DNA of 64,000 nt from Streptomyces sp. DI166 (GCF_900091315.1 NZ_FLSP01000030.1:22433-86432); one strand, 5' to 3'. Positions 23,173-32,332 are shown, numbered from the stretch's first letter. A program made the numbers and translations. Notes: generated by a model not told the origin, from the sequence alone.

Positions 23173-23913
23173 ATGACCACGACCTCGCCCCAGGGGCGCA
23201 CCGAACTGCTGAGGCCGGACGGGAGCCCCGTCCGAGTGCTTGTGGTGGACGACGAGCAGTCGATCACCGAGTTGCTGTCCATGGCCCTGCGCTACGAGGG
23301 TTGGCAGATCCGCAGCGCCGGCGACGGCTCGGGTGCCGTGCGCACCGCGCGCGAGTTCCGGCCCGACGCCGTCGTCCTCGACATGATGCTGCCCGACATG
23401 GACGGACTGGCCGTCCTCGGCCGGCTGCGGCGCGAACTGCCGGACGTGCCCGTGCTCTTCCTCACCGCGAAGGACGCCGTGGAGGACCGTATCGCCGGGC
23501 TCACCGCGGGCGGCGACGACTACGTGACCAAGCCGTTCAGCCTGGAGGAGGTCGTCGCGCGGCTGCGCGGGCTGATCCGCCGCTCCGGCGCCGCCGACCG
23601 CCGCTCCGACTCCGTGCTCGTCGTCGGCGACCTCACCCTCGACGAGGACAGCCACGAGGTCACCCGGGGCGGCGACTCCATCCACCTCACCGCCACCGAG
23701 TTCGAGCTGCTGCGCTTCCTGATGCGCAACCCGCGGCGCGTGCTCAGCAAGGCGCAGATCCTCGACCGGGTCTGGTCCTACGACTTCGGCGGCCAGGCCA
23801 ACGTGGTCGAGCTGTACATCTCCTACCTGCGCCGCAAGATCGACGCCGGTCGGGAGCCCATGATCCACACCCGGCGCGGTGCCGGATACCTGATCAAGCC
23901 CGCCGTGTCATGA
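23173..23913 (+). CDS. OmpR-type response regulator
   Basis: 246 aa. Receiver domain: acidic pair D26-D27 (VLVVDDEQS), phospho-acceptor D70 (AVVLDMMLPDMDG), K120 (VTKPFS). C-terminal winged HTH (TATEFELLRFLMRNPRRVLS, then YDFGGQANVVELYISYLRRK and IHTRRGAGYLI). It controls transcription on phosphorylation by the kinase that follows. The ATG at 23173 is taken; a GTG at 23164 is possible. The kinase gene starts inside its stop codon (ATGA), and two glycosyltransferase genes follow, so all four form one operon. Confidence 0.93.
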   Translation: MTTTSPQGRTELLRPDGSPVRVLVVDDEQSITELLSMALRYEGWQIRSAGDGSGAVRTAREFRPDAVVLDMMLPDMDGLAVLGRLRRELPDVPVLFLTAKDAVEDRIAGLTAGGDDYVTKPFSLEEVVARLRGLIRRSGAADRRSDSVLVVGDLTLDEDSHEVTRGGDSIHLTATEFELLRFLMRNPRRVLSKAQILDRVWSYDFGGQANVVELYISYLRRKIDAGREPMIHTRRGAGYLIKPAVS

Positions 23914-25580
23914 GCGGACGACGACGGACGCGTCCGCGGCGGAGACGAGCGACCCTGCGGACGCGGCTCGTCGTCGCCTCCGTGGTGCTGATCGCCGTGG
24001 TCTGCGCGGTGATCGGCACGGTCACCACCCTGGCGCTGCGCTCGCACCTGTACGAGCAGCTCGACGACCGGCTCAGCGAGGTCGCCGGACGCGCGGCCGG
24101 TTTCGGCGCGCCCCCGGGCGGCGAACCCGGTCGGGAGAACGCGGTCACCAAGAGCGACCCCTTCACCCTCGCCGACTTCGTCACCCGCGGCCCCCAGCCC
24201 GAGGGCACGGTCGTCGCCGAGGTGGAGGGCGGCGTCATCACCGCGGCCAAGGTCGGCAAGAAGGACGACAGCAGCACCGACTTCAGCGGCATGGTCGCCG
24301 AGGACCTCGACGACAGCCAGAAACAGGCCCTCGCCGCCGTGACCCGCGACCGCGACAAGCACACCGTCGACCTCGGCAGCCTCGGCGAGTACCGGGTCAC
24401 GTACAAGACGGGCGCCAACGGCAGCTACTACGTCGCCGTGCCCACCGAGGAAGTCACCGGCACCCTCAACACGCTGATCCTCATCGAGATCAGCGTCACC
24501 GCGGCCGGTCTGATCGCCGCCTCCCTCGCCGGGACGGTCATCGTCGGCGTCGCCACCCGCCCGCTGCGCAAGGTCGCCGCCACCGCCACCCGGGTCTCCG
24601 AACTCCCGCTGCACAGCGGCGAGGTGAACCTCAACGAGCGCGTCCCGGAGTCCGAGTGCGACCCGCACACCGAGGTCGGCCGGGTCGGCGCCGCCCTGAA
24701 CCGCATGCTGGACCACGTCCACGGCGCCCTGCACGCCCGCCAGCGGAGCGAGACCCGGGTACGGCAGTTCGTGGCCGACGCCAGCCACGAGCTGCGCACC
24801 CCGCTCGCCTCCATCCGCGGCTACGCCGAACTCACCAGACGCGGCAGGGAACAGATCGGCCCCGACACCCGGCACGCCCTCGGCCGTATCGAGTCCGAGG
24901 CGGGCCGGATGACCCTGCTCGTGGAGGACCTGCTGCTGCTCGCCCGGCTCGACGCCGGACGGCCGCTGCAGTTCGAGCAGACCGACCTCGTCCCGCTGGT
25001 CGTGGACACCGTCAGCGACTCCCGCGCGGCCGGCATGGACCACAACTGGCGGCTCGACCTGCCCGACGAACCGGCCCTGGTGACGGCGGACGCGGCCCGC
25101 GTCCAGCAGGTACTGGTCAACCTGCTGGGCAACGCCCGCAAGCACACCCCGCCGGGCACCACCATCACCGCGCGGGTGCGACGGCAGGGCACGTGGATGT
25201 GCGTGGACGTCGAGGACAATGGCCCCGGCATCCCGCCGGATCTGCTGCCGCATGTCTTCGAACGGTTCGCACGCGGCGACACCTCGCGCTCGCGCGCCTC
25301 CGGCTCCACCGGCCTGGGCCTGGCCATCGTGCAGGCCGTGGCGGCGGCGCACGGCGGCGCCGTGACCGTGGACAGCGTGCCCGGACGGACCGTGTTCACG
25401 GTCCATCTGCCCGCGCCGACGGTCCATCTGTCCGCGCCGACGGTCCATCTGTCCGCGCCGACGGTCCATCTGTCCGCGCCCGCGGTCCATCTGCCCGCCC
25501 CCGAGCGCCCCGACATGAACCGGCAACCGCACTCACAGGCACAGCACAGCCTGACCACACGGGCGGAACAGGGCGCCTGA
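23910..25580 (+). CDS. Sensor histidine kinase
   Basis: 556 aa. Basic N-terminus, TM1 (LVVASVVLIAVVCAVIGTV), an extracytoplasmic domain of about 140 residues, TM2 (ISVTAAGLIAASLAGTVIVG), HAMP, H-box (VADASHELRTPLASIRGYAE), N-box (LLGNARKHTPPG), G1 (DNGPGIPPDLL), F-box (VFERFARGD) and G2 (GSTGLGLAIV). Partner of the response regulator. The frame is open about 600 bases upstream but that part is shadow; the ATG overlapping the regulator's stop is the real start. The C-terminus is odd: after the last strand of the ATPase domain (TVFTVHLPAP) the heptapeptide TVHLSAP is repeated. Confidence 0.93.
   Translation: MSGRRRTRPRRRRATLRTRLVVASVVLIAVVCAVIGTVTTLALRSHLYEQLDDRLSEVAGRAAGFGAPPGGEPGRENAVTKSDPFTLADFVTRGPQPEGTVVAEVEGGVITAAKVGKKDDSSTDFSGMVAEDLDDSQKQALAAVTRDRDKHTVDLGSLGEYRVTYKTGANGSYYVAVPTEEVTGTLNTLILIEISVTAAGLIAASLAGTVIVGVATRPLRKVAATATRVSELPLHSGEVNLNERVPESECDPHTEVGRVGAALNRMLDHVHGALHARQRSETRVRQFVADASHELRTPLASIRGYAELTRRGREQIGPDTRHALGRIESEAGRMTLLVEDLLLLARLDAGRPLQFEQTDLVPLVVDTVSDSRAAGMDHNWRLDLPDEPALVTADAARVQQVLVNLLGNARKHTPPGTTITARVRRQGTWMCVDVEDNGPGIPPDLLPHVFERFARGDTSRSRASGSTGLGLAIVQAVAAAHGGAVTVDSVPGRTVFTVHLPAPTVHLSAPTVHLSAPTVHLSAPAVHLPAPERPDMNRQPHSQAQHSLTTRAEQGA
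25398..25502 (+). repeat. Five 21-bp tandem repeats inside the histidine kinase gene
   Basis: Units of 21 bp begin at 25398, 25419, 25440, 25461 and 25482 and each encodes TVHLxAP or AVHLPAP. They duplicate the last beta strand of the ATPase domain, extending the protein without shifting the frame. Units 2 and 3 are identical. Confidence 0.85.
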
Positions 25581-25594
25581 CCAGAGTCGTTCCC

Positions 25595-26989
25595 ATGCGA
25601 ACCGACTCTTCTCCCGGCACCCTGCCGGCGCGGGAGCACCTCCCGGCCGGAGACGCCGGTACGCCTGTTCTGGACGTAGTGATCCCCGTCTACAACGAGG
25701 AGAAGGACCTTCAGCGGTGCGTCCTGAGACTGCACGAGCACCTCAGCCGCACCTTCCCCTACGCCTTCCGCATCACGATCGCGGACAACGCCTCCACGGA
25801 CACCACCCCTTACCTGTCCCGGCAGTTGGAGCAGTGGCTCCCCGAGGTAAGGGCCGTGCGGCTGGAGCAGAAGGGCCGCGGACGCGCCCTGCGCACCGTC
25901 TGGTCCGCCTCCAACGCCCCCGTCCTCGCCTACATGGACGTGGACCTGTCCACCGACCTCAACGCGCTGCTGCCGCTGGTGGCCCCGCTGATCTCGGGCC
26001 ACTCCGACCTGGCGATCGGCTCCCGGCTGGCCCGCTCCTCGCGCGTGGTGCGCGGCCCGAAGCGGGAGTTCATCAGCCGCACCTACAACCTCATCCTGCG
26101 CGGCTCGCTCCAGGCCCGGTTCTCCGACGCCCAGTGCGGTTTCAAGGCGATACGGCGGGACGTGGCGCAGGTGCTGCTGCCGCTGGTGGAGGACAGCGGC
26201 TGGTTCTTCGACACCGAGATGCTGGTGCTCGCCGAGCGGGCCGGGCTGCGCATCCACGAGGTGCCGGTGGACTGGGTCGACGACCCCGACTCCACCGTGC
26301 ACATCGTGCGGACGGCCACCGAGGACCTCAAGGGCGTCTGGCGGGTCGGCAGGGCCCTGGCCACCGGATCGCTGCCGCTGGACCGGCTCGCCCGCCCCTT
26401 CGGCGACGACCCGCGCGACCGCGGCATCAAGGACGTACCCAAGGGACTGGCCCGCCAGCTCCTCGGCTTCTGCGCGGTCGGCGCCCTGTCCACCCTCTTC
26501 TACCTGCTGCTCTACACCGGCTTCCGGCAGTTCACCGGCTCGCAGGTGGCCAACGCCCTCGCCCTGCTGGTCTCGGCCGTCGCCAACACGGCCGCCAACC
26601 GGCGCCTGACCTTCGGAGTGCGGGGCGGCGCCGGTGCCGTCCGCCACCAGGCCCAGGGGCTGGTGGTGTTCGCCATCGGCCTGGCCCTGACCAGCGGCTC
26701 GCTGGCCGCTCTGAACGTGGCCAGCGCCGAGCCCGCGCACTCCACCGAACTGGCGGTCCTGATCGCCGCCAACCTCGCCGCGACCGTGCTGCGCTTCCTG
26801 CTCTTCCGGGTCTGGGTCTTCCCGGACCGACGCGAGGACCCGGCCGTCACGGCCGCCCCGGCCAGCCCGACCGCCACGGCCGGCCCGGCCACCACGGCCG
26901 CTACGGCACCACTGCCCACCTACAGCGACCCACTGCCCACGCACCCCGACCTACTGCCCACCTACACCGACCTGGGGGACCACCGATGA
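25595..26989 (+). CDS. Bifunctional GT2 glycosyltransferase/GtrA membrane protein
   Basis: 464 aa. GT2 domain of the dolichyl/polyprenyl-phosphate sugar synthase type: LDVVIPVYNEEKDLQRCVLR, ADNASTD, the DxD in AYMDVDLSTD, and a QCGFKAIRRD segment near residue 185. The C-terminal half (from about 285) has four TM segments of a GtrA domain (LLGFCAVGALSTLFYLLLYT, NRRLTFGVRG, FRVWVFPD). It likely makes a polyprenyl-phosphate sugar and helps flip it for the following membrane transferase. ATG at 25595 follows the kinase stop by 14 bases. The tail is Ala/Thr/Pro-rich with PTYSDPLPTHPDLLPTYTDL. Confidence 0.88.
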   Translation: MRTDSSPGTLPAREHLPAGDAGTPVLDVVIPVYNEEKDLQRCVLRLHEHLSRTFPYAFRITIADNASTDTTPYLSRQLEQWLPEVRAVRLEQKGRGRALRTVWSASNAPVLAYMDVDLSTDLNALLPLVAPLISGHSDLAIGSRLARSSRVVRGPKREFISRTYNLILRGSLQARFSDAQCGFKAIRRDVAQVLLPLVEDSGWFFDTEMLVLAERAGLRIHEVPVDWVDDPDSTVHIVRTATEDLKGVWRVGRALATGSLPLDRLARPFGDDPRDRGIKDVPKGLARQLLGFCAVGALSTLFYLLLYTGFRQFTGSQVANALALLVSAVANTAANRRLTFGVRGGAGAVRHQAQGLVVFAIGLALTSGSLAALNVASAEPAHSTELAVLIAANLAATVLRFLLFRVWVFPDRREDPAVTAAPASPTATAGPATTAATAPLPTYSDPLPTHPDLLPTYTDLGDHR

Positions 26990-29160
26990 CCGTCATTCCT
27001 ACGAGTACGGCGGTACCCGAGCCGCCGACCACCCCGCCGACGGCCCCTCCGGTGGCCCCGCACCCCGCCCCACCCGGCCGCCCCGCCGACCCGCGCTGGG
27101 TCCGCCCCGCCTTCCTCGGCCTGCTGCTCGCCACGGCCGTCCTCTACCTCTACAACCTCAGCGCCTCCGGCTACGCCAACTCCTTCTACTCCGCGGCCGT
27201 CCAGGCGGGCAGCGAGTCCTGGAAGGCGTTCTTCTTCGGCTCGCTGGACGCGGCCAACGCCATCACCGTCGACAAGCCCCCGGCCTCACTGTGGCCGATG
27301 GCCCTGTCGGTGCGGCTCTTCGGCCTGAACTCCTGGGCGATCCTGGTCCCCGAGGTCCTCATGGGCGTCGGCACGGTCGCCGTCGTGTACGCCGCCGTAC
27401 GCCGCCGGTTCAGCCCCGCCGCCGGTCTGATTTCCGGCGCGGTGCTGGCGCTCACCCCGGTCGCTGCGCTGATGTTCCGGTTCAACAACCCTGACGCGAT
27501 GCTGGCCCTGCTGATGGCGGTGGCCTGCTACTTCGTCATCCGCGCCCTGGAGGACGGCCGCACCAAGTGGCTGCTGTGGGCCGGTACGGCCATCGGCTTC
27601 GCCTTCCTTGCCAAGACCCTCCAGGCCTTTCTGATCCTGCCCCCGCTCGCGCTCGTGTACGGCGTCTGCGCGCCGGTCTCCGTGAAGAAGCGGGTCGGAC
27701 AGCTGGCCGCGGGCTTCGCCGCGATCGTGGTCAGCGGCGGCTGGTGGGTCGCCATCGTCGAACTGTGGCCCGCCTCCTCGCGCCCCTACATCGGCGGCTC
27801 CCAGAACAACTCCTTCCTGGAACTGACCTTCGGCTACAACGGCCTGGGCCGGCTCAACGGCGAGGAGACCGGCAGCGTCGGCGGCGGGGGCGGAAACGGC
27901 GGCGGCAACTGGGGCGAGACCGGCTGGGACCGCCTGTTCGGCGCGAACATCGGCGGCCAGATCTCCTGGCTGATCCCGGCCGCGCTGATCCTGCTGGTCG
28001 CGGCCCTGGTCGCCACCCGCAAGGCGAGGCGCACCTCGGTGACGCGCGGTTCGTTCCTCGTCTGGGGCGGCGCGCTGATCGTCACCATGCTGGTCTTCAG
28101 CTACATGCAGGGCATCTTCCACGAGTACTACACCGTCGCCCTCGCGCCCTACGTCGCCCCGCTCATCGGCATGGGCTCGGTGCTGCTGTGGGAGCGGCGG
28201 GAGAAGGCCTGGGCGTCGCTCACCCTGGCGGGCGCCATGACGGCCACCGCGGGCTGGGGGTACGTCCTGCTCAACCGGTCCTCCGACTATCTCCCCTGGC
28301 TGAAGTGGCTGGTCCTGGTGGGCGGTCTGGCGGCGGCCCTCGGGCTGGTCTTCGTGAGCCGGCTCGGCCATCGGCTTGCCCTGGGTGTCGCGGGCCTGGG
28401 GCTCGTGGCAGCGCTGGCCGGGCCCACGGCGTACACCCTCACGACGGTGAACGAGGGCCACTCCGGCTCGATCGTCACCGCGGGCCCGTCGGTGCAGGGC
28501 GGACGGGGCGGCGGCCCCGGTGGCGGCGGTGGCCCGGGCGGGGGCGGCCCCGGTGGCGCCGGTGGCGGCTTCCCCGGGCAGCAGGGCAACCAGCAAGGGC
28601 AGCAGGGCGGTGGCATGGGCCAGCCGCCGACCGGTGGCAATGGCGGCAACGGCGGCTTCCCGGGCGGCGGGACCATGCCGGGCCAGCAAGGGAACCAGCC
28701 GGGCAACCAGCAGGGGAGCCGGCAGAACGGCGACGGCGGTATGCCCGGCGGCGATGGCGGCGATGGCGGCGATGGCGGCGGTGGCGGCATGGGCGGCCTG
28801 CTCAACGGCGCCTCGGTCTCCGACGAGGCCAAGGCCCTCCTGGAGAAGGACGCGGGGGACTACACCTGGGCGGCCGCCGCGATCGGCGCCCAGAACGCCG
28901 CGAGCTACCAGCTCTCCACCGGTGAGCCCGTGATGGCGATCGGCGGCTTCAACGGCACCGACCCGTCCCCGACGCTGGCCGAGTTCAAGCAGTACGTGGC
29001 CGACGGAAAGATCCACTACTTCATCGCGAGCGGCTCCGGCGGCGGCATGGGCGGCGGGCGCGGCGACGGCACGTCCTCGCAGATCAGCGCCTGGGTCGAG
29101 GAGAACTTCGAGGCGGTGACGGTCGACGGCACCACCTTCTACGACCTGACGTCCGGGTAA
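26986..29160 (+). CDS. GT39/ArnT-like polyprenyl-phosphate-dependent membrane glycosyltransferase
   Basis: 724 aa. After a Pro-rich cytoplasmic N-terminus come about eleven TM segments; the first external loop carries FFFGSLDAANAITVDKPPAS, where the Asp is the likely catalytic base of the family. It is expected to transfer the lipid-linked sugar made by the upstream enzyme to a protein or cell-wall acceptor outside the membrane. Residues about 505-605 are very rich in Gly, Gln and Pro (GGGPGGGGGPGGGGPGG type), followed by a globular domain with YFIASGSGGGMGGG and VEENFEAVTVDGTTFYDLTS. The ATG overlaps the GT2 stop, so it belongs to the operon regulated by the two-component system. Confidence 0.88.
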   Translation: MTVIPTSTAVPEPPTTPPTAPPVAPHPAPPGRPADPRWVRPAFLGLLLATAVLYLYNLSASGYANSFYSAAVQAGSESWKAFFFGSLDAANAITVDKPPASLWPMALSVRLFGLNSWAILVPEVLMGVGTVAVVYAAVRRRFSPAAGLISGAVLALTPVAALMFRFNNPDAMLALLMAVACYFVIRALEDGRTKWLLWAGTAIGFAFLAKTLQAFLILPPLALVYGVCAPVSVKKRVGQLAAGFAAIVVSGGWWVAIVELWPASSRPYIGGSQNNSFLELTFGYNGLGRLNGEETGSVGGGGGNGGGNWGETGWDRLFGANIGGQISWLIPAALILLVAALVATRKARRTSVTRGSFLVWGGALIVTMLVFSYMQGIFHEYYTVALAPYVAPLIGMGSVLLWERREKAWASLTLAGAMTATAGWGYVLLNRSSDYLPWLKWLVLVGGLAAALGLVFVSRLGHRLALGVAGLGLVAALAGPTAYTLTTVNEGHSGSIVTAGPSVQGGRGGGPGGGGGPGGGGPGGAGGGFPGQQGNQQGQQGGGMGQPPTGGNGGNGGFPGGGTMPGQQGNQPGNQQGSRQNGDGGMPGGDGGDGGDGGGGGMGGLLNGASVSDEAKALLEKDAGDYTWAAAAIGAQNAASYQLSTGEPVMAIGGFNGTDPSPTLAEFKQYVADGKIHYFIASGSGGGMGGGRGDGTSSQISAWVEENFEAVTVDGTTFYDLTSG

Positions 29161-29166
29161 TGCCCT

Positions 29167-29200
29167 TGTACGCCGTATAGGAGTAGCTCTACGGTGTACA
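29167..29200. promoter_or_regulatory. TetR-type operator overlapping the start of the MFS gene
   Basis: TGTACGCCGTA (29167-29177) and TACGGTGTACA (29190-29200) are inverted copies with one mismatch, 12 bases apart. The right arm covers the GTG start at 29194. The TetR gene downstream (30834) is the likely binder. Confidence 0.75.
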
Positions 29201-30714
29201 GCATGTCGACGTCCTCACCGGAACACCCCCAGGCCGCCCCGCCGCAGCCCCGGCCGCAGCGGGGCGGCCACCCGCAGCGCTGGCTGATCCTCGGCGTCCT
29301 GTGCCTCGCGGTGCTGACCGTGGTGCTGGACAACACCGTCCTGAACGTGGCCATCCCCTCGCTCACCCGGGAACTGGGCGCGAGCACCTCCGACATCCAG
29401 TGGATGATCAACGCCTACTCGCTGGTGCAGTCGGGCCTGCTGCTCACCGCGGGCAGCGCCGCCGACCGCTACGGCCGCAAGAAGATGCTGGCCATCGGGC
29501 TGGCCCTGTTCGGCACCGGTTCGCTGGTGGCCGGACTCGCCGACTCCACCGGTCAGTTGATCGCCGCCCGCGCCGGGATGGGCGTCGGCGGCGCGCTGCT
29601 GATGACGACCGTGCTGGCGGTGGCGATCCAAATCTTCACGCCCGAGGAGCAGCCCAGGGCGATCGGCATCTGGGCCGCCGTGAACTCCCTGGGCTTCGCC
29701 GCCGGTCCCCTCCTGGGCGGCTTCATGCTGGACCACTTCTGGTGGGGCGCGATCTTCCTGATCAACATCCCGGTCGCCGCGCTCGCCCTGGTCGCGGTCG
29801 TCGTCCTCGTCCCGGAGTCCAAGAACCCCCAGGGCGACCGCCCCGACCTGCTCGGCGCCGTCCTCTCCACCATCGGCATGGCCTCCCTGGTGTACGCGAT
29901 CATCTCCGGCCCGGAGCACGGCTGGCTGTCGGGCCGGGTGCTGGCCACGGCGGCCGTCGCGGTCACGGTGCTGGCCGCCTTCGCGTACTGGGAGAGCCGT
30001 ATCCCGTACCCGATGATCGACATGCACTTCTTCCGCAACCGCCGCTTCACCGGCGCGGTCTCGGGCGGTGTGCTGATCACCTTCGGCATGGGCGGCTCGC
30101 TCTTCCTGCTCACCCAGCACATGCAGTTCGTACTCGGCTACGAGCCGCTGGAGGCCGGTCTGCGGATCGCCCCGATGGCCCTGATGATCGTGGCGCTGAA
30201 CTTCAGCGGTGTGGCGGCCAAGTGCGCGGCCCGGCTGGGCACCCCGCTCGCCATCGGGCTCGGCATGGCGGTGATGGCGGCCGGGCTCGCCTCCATCGCG
30301 GTGGTCGACTCCGGCGGCTACGGCGGTACGTTCCTGGGCCTGGTCCTCATCGGCACCGGCGCCGCCGTGGCGAGCCCCGCGATGTCGCACGCCATCATGA
30401 GTGCGATCCCCCCGGAGAAGGCGGGCGTCGGCGGCGGGATCAACGGCACCGTGGCCGAGTTCGGCACCGGGCTGGGGGTGGCCGTGCTCGGCGCGCTGCT
30501 CAACTCGCGGTTCGCGGCGCTGATTCCGGTGGCCGCGACCTCCCTGCCGGCGGCGCTGGCGGCCGCGGGGTCGGCGGAGGAGCGGCAGCGGGTGACGGAC
30601 GCGTTCTCCTCCGGGCTGCAGACGAGCCTGCTGGTGGGCTCGTTGGCCGTGCTGCTCGGCGGACTGGTCGCCGGGGCGTTGCTGCGGCGGGCGGAGAGGG
30701 CAGGGAAGGCCTGA
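29194..30714 (+). CDS. MFS multidrug exporter, 14-TM DHA2 family
   Basis: 506 aa. Motif D1 in LDNTVLNVAIPSLTRELGAS, motif A in GSAADRYGRKKML and motif C in GFAAGPLLGGFMLDHFWWGA (DHA2 pattern GPxLGG). About 14 hydrophobic segments. It should export drugs by proton antiport. GTG 29194 has AGGAG (29179-29183) upstream; ATG 29203 is the alternative. The operator overlapping the start and a TetR gene 119 bases downstream suggest substrate-induced expression. Confidence 0.88.
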   Translation: MYSMSTSSPEHPQAAPPQPRPQRGGHPQRWLILGVLCLAVLTVVLDNTVLNVAIPSLTRELGASTSDIQWMINAYSLVQSGLLLTAGSAADRYGRKKMLAIGLALFGTGSLVAGLADSTGQLIAARAGMGVGGALLMTTVLAVAIQIFTPEEQPRAIGIWAAVNSLGFAAGPLLGGFMLDHFWWGAIFLINIPVAALALVAVVVLVPESKNPQGDRPDLLGAVLSTIGMASLVYAIISGPEHGWLSGRVLATAAVAVTVLAAFAYWESRIPYPMIDMHFFRNRRFTGAVSGGVLITFGMGGSLFLLTQHMQFVLGYEPLEAGLRIAPMALMIVALNFSGVAAKCAARLGTPLAIGLGMAVMAAGLASIAVVDSGGYGGTFLGLVLIGTGAAVASPAMSHAIMSAIPPEKAGVGGGINGTVAEFGTGLGVAVLGALLNSRFAALIPVAATSLPAALAAAGSAEERQRVTDAFSSGLQTSLLVGSLAVLLGGLVAGALLRRAERAGKA

Positions 30715-30833
30715 CGGGGCGGCGTACGGTGGGCGGGCGACTGCGGGCAGCATGGTGGCTGGTCACACAGTTCCCCGCGCCCTCTTCGGGGCGTCCAGCG
30801 TGACCCGCGGGGTTGAGTCGAGGAAGGTGCGCC

Positions 30834-31595
30834 ATGGGTAAGGCAGCCGAACGGCGGGCCAGCGTCTGGCTTGAGGGCGGTACGCGCCGGGGTGGCAGGG
30901 GGAGCGGCCAGCCGTCCGGGCTGGACCGCGAGCGGATCACCGAGGCGACCGTGCGCCTGCTGGACGCGGAGGGCCTCGCCAAGTTCTCCATGCGCCGCCT
31001 GGCCGCCGAGCTGAACGTCACCGCGATGTCCGTCTACTGGTACGTCGACACCAAGGACGACCTCCTCGAACTCGCCCTGGACTCCGTCCACGGGGAACTG
31101 CGGCTGCCCGACCCGGAGGCGGACGAGGACTGGCGCGACCAACTGCGCACGCTGGCCGGCGAGTACCGCGCGATGCTGGTCCGCCACCCCTGGATGTCCC
31201 CGCTGGCCGGGACCTACCTCAACATCGGCCCCAACTCGCTCGCCTTCTCCCGGGTGGTGCAGCGCGTCATGGGCAGGACGGGCCTGCCCGCCGAGGGCAT
31301 GACCGGCGCGATCTCCGCCGTCTTCCAGTTCGTCTACGGCTTCGGCACCGTCGAGGGGCACTTCTACACCCGCGCCCGCAGCACGGGCATGACCCCCGAC
31401 GCCTACTACGAGCGCGCGATGGAGACGGCGATCGAGAGCCCCGCCACGGCCGAGGTGATCGGGGAGGCGAAGGAGATCATGGAGGCCCGGGGCGGGGAGA
31501 ACGTGGCGGACATGCTGGAGCGCGACTTCGCCTTCGCCCTGGACCTGCTGGTGGCCGGCATCGAGGCGATGGTGACCCGAGTCCACCGCAGGTGA
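30834..31595 (+). CDS. TetR-family regulator
   Basis: 253 aa. HTH in RERITEATVRLLDAEGLAKF and SMRRLAAELNVTAMSVYWYV followed by DTKDDLLELALD. The C-terminal part is of the tetracycline-repressor (TetR_C) type. ATG 30834 has GAGGAAGG upstream. Same strand as the exporter, 119 bases behind it, which makes the exporter its likely target. Confidence 0.88.
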   Translation: MGKAAERRASVWLEGGTRRGGRGSGQPSGLDRERITEATVRLLDAEGLAKFSMRRLAAELNVTAMSVYWYVDTKDDLLELALDSVHGELRLPDPEADEDWRDQLRTLAGEYRAMLVRHPWMSPLAGTYLNIGPNSLAFSRVVQRVMGRTGLPAEGMTGAISAVFQFVYGFGTVEGHFYTRARSTGMTPDAYYERAMETAIESPATAEVIGEAKEIMEARGGENVADMLERDFAFALDLLVAGIEAMVTRVHRR

Positions 31596-31860
31596 CCCGA
31601 CGGGTGACCCGCGCCCGCCGCAGGTGACCCGACGGGTGACCCGCGCCCGCCGCGAGTGACCCGGCGCCCGATTCATCGCCTCCGCCCTGGGAGGCACCCC
31701 AGCGGCCGGCTCGTCGCCCCGTCCGGGGAGTGAGCCCGGCGGTCAGCGGGTCGACCGCGCCTCAGGAATGACCCGGCGGCCGCCACCTCAGCCCCTCGAT
31801 CCGGGAGTGACCGGCCGCCGTCTCAGTCCCCACCCAACCGGGGAATGACCCGGCGCCCGC
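31586..31860 (+). repeat. Degenerate GTGACCCG-rich repeats between convergent genes
   Basis: A unit of about 33 bases, containing GGTGACCCGACGGGTGACCC, is repeated twice between 31591 and 31660. Weaker variants (GAGTGACCCGGCGCCCG, GAATGACCCGGCG) recur until 31860. No gene is seen here. Confidence 0.6.
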
Positions 31861-31861
31861 C

Positions 31862-32332
31862 TCATCCCCCCTCCACCAGCCGCGCCGGAAAGCCCCCCGT
31901 GGCCACCGGCCCCCACCGCTCCGGTGTGATCCGGATGATCGACTTGCCCTGCTTGACCATCGCCGCCCGGTACTCGTCCCAGTCCGGGTGCTCCCCGGCG
32001 ATGTTCCGGTAGTACTCCACCAGCGGCTCCACCGAGTCCGGCGTGTCGATCACCTCGGCGGTGCCGTCCACCTGCACCCACGGGCCGTTCCAGTCGTCGC
32101 TCAGCACAATGACGCTGACCCGCGGGTCCCGCTTGGCGTTGCGCGTCTTGGCCCGTTCGGGGTACGTGGAGACCACGATCCGCCCCGAGTCGTCCACCCC
32201 GCAGGTCAGCGGCGAACCCTGCGGGCCCCCGTCCGCCCGCCGCGTCAGCAGGATCGCCCGGTGACGCGGCCGTACGAAGTCCAGCAACTCGTCCAGCGAA
32301 ACGGTGGTGTTGGTCGCGATGTTGGGTGCCAT
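31862..32332 (-). CDS. PPOX-class flavin/F420-dependent oxidoreductase
   Basis: 156 aa, the usual size for F420-dependent PPOX proteins. Split-barrel segments are visible: HRAILLTRRADGGPQGSPLT, IVVSTYPERAKTRNAKRDPR, VSVIVLSDDWNGPWVQVDGT, AEVID and YYRNIAGEHPDWDEYRAAM, ending with IRITPERWGP. Such enzymes reduce small substrates with F420H2 or FMN in the cytoplasm. It lies 5 bases after the MFS gene on the same strand and may be co-transcribed. Confidence 0.85.
   Translation of the reverse strand: MAPNIATNTTVSLDELLDFVRPRHRAILLTRRADGGPQGSPLTCGVDDSGRIVVSTYPERAKTRNAKRDPRVSVIVLSDDWNGPWVQVDGTAEVIDTPDSVEPLVEYYRNIAGEHPDWDEYRAAMVKQGKSIIRITPERWGPVATGGFPARLVEGG

Noticed and set aside
23301..23909. In-frame upstream extension of the histidine kinase, giving 759 aa
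   Set aside because: This part overlaps the response regulator in another frame and is Arg/Pro low complexity. The ATG overlapping the regulator stop fits the family.
24821..26944. Antisense ORF of 707 codons opposite the kinase and GT2 genes
   Set aside because: No conserved motif, and the opposite strand carries two recognisable genes.
29215..30753. Antisense ORF of 512 codons opposite the MFS exporter
   Set aside because: Gln/Arg/Gly-rich shadow; the plus strand has all DHA2 motifs.
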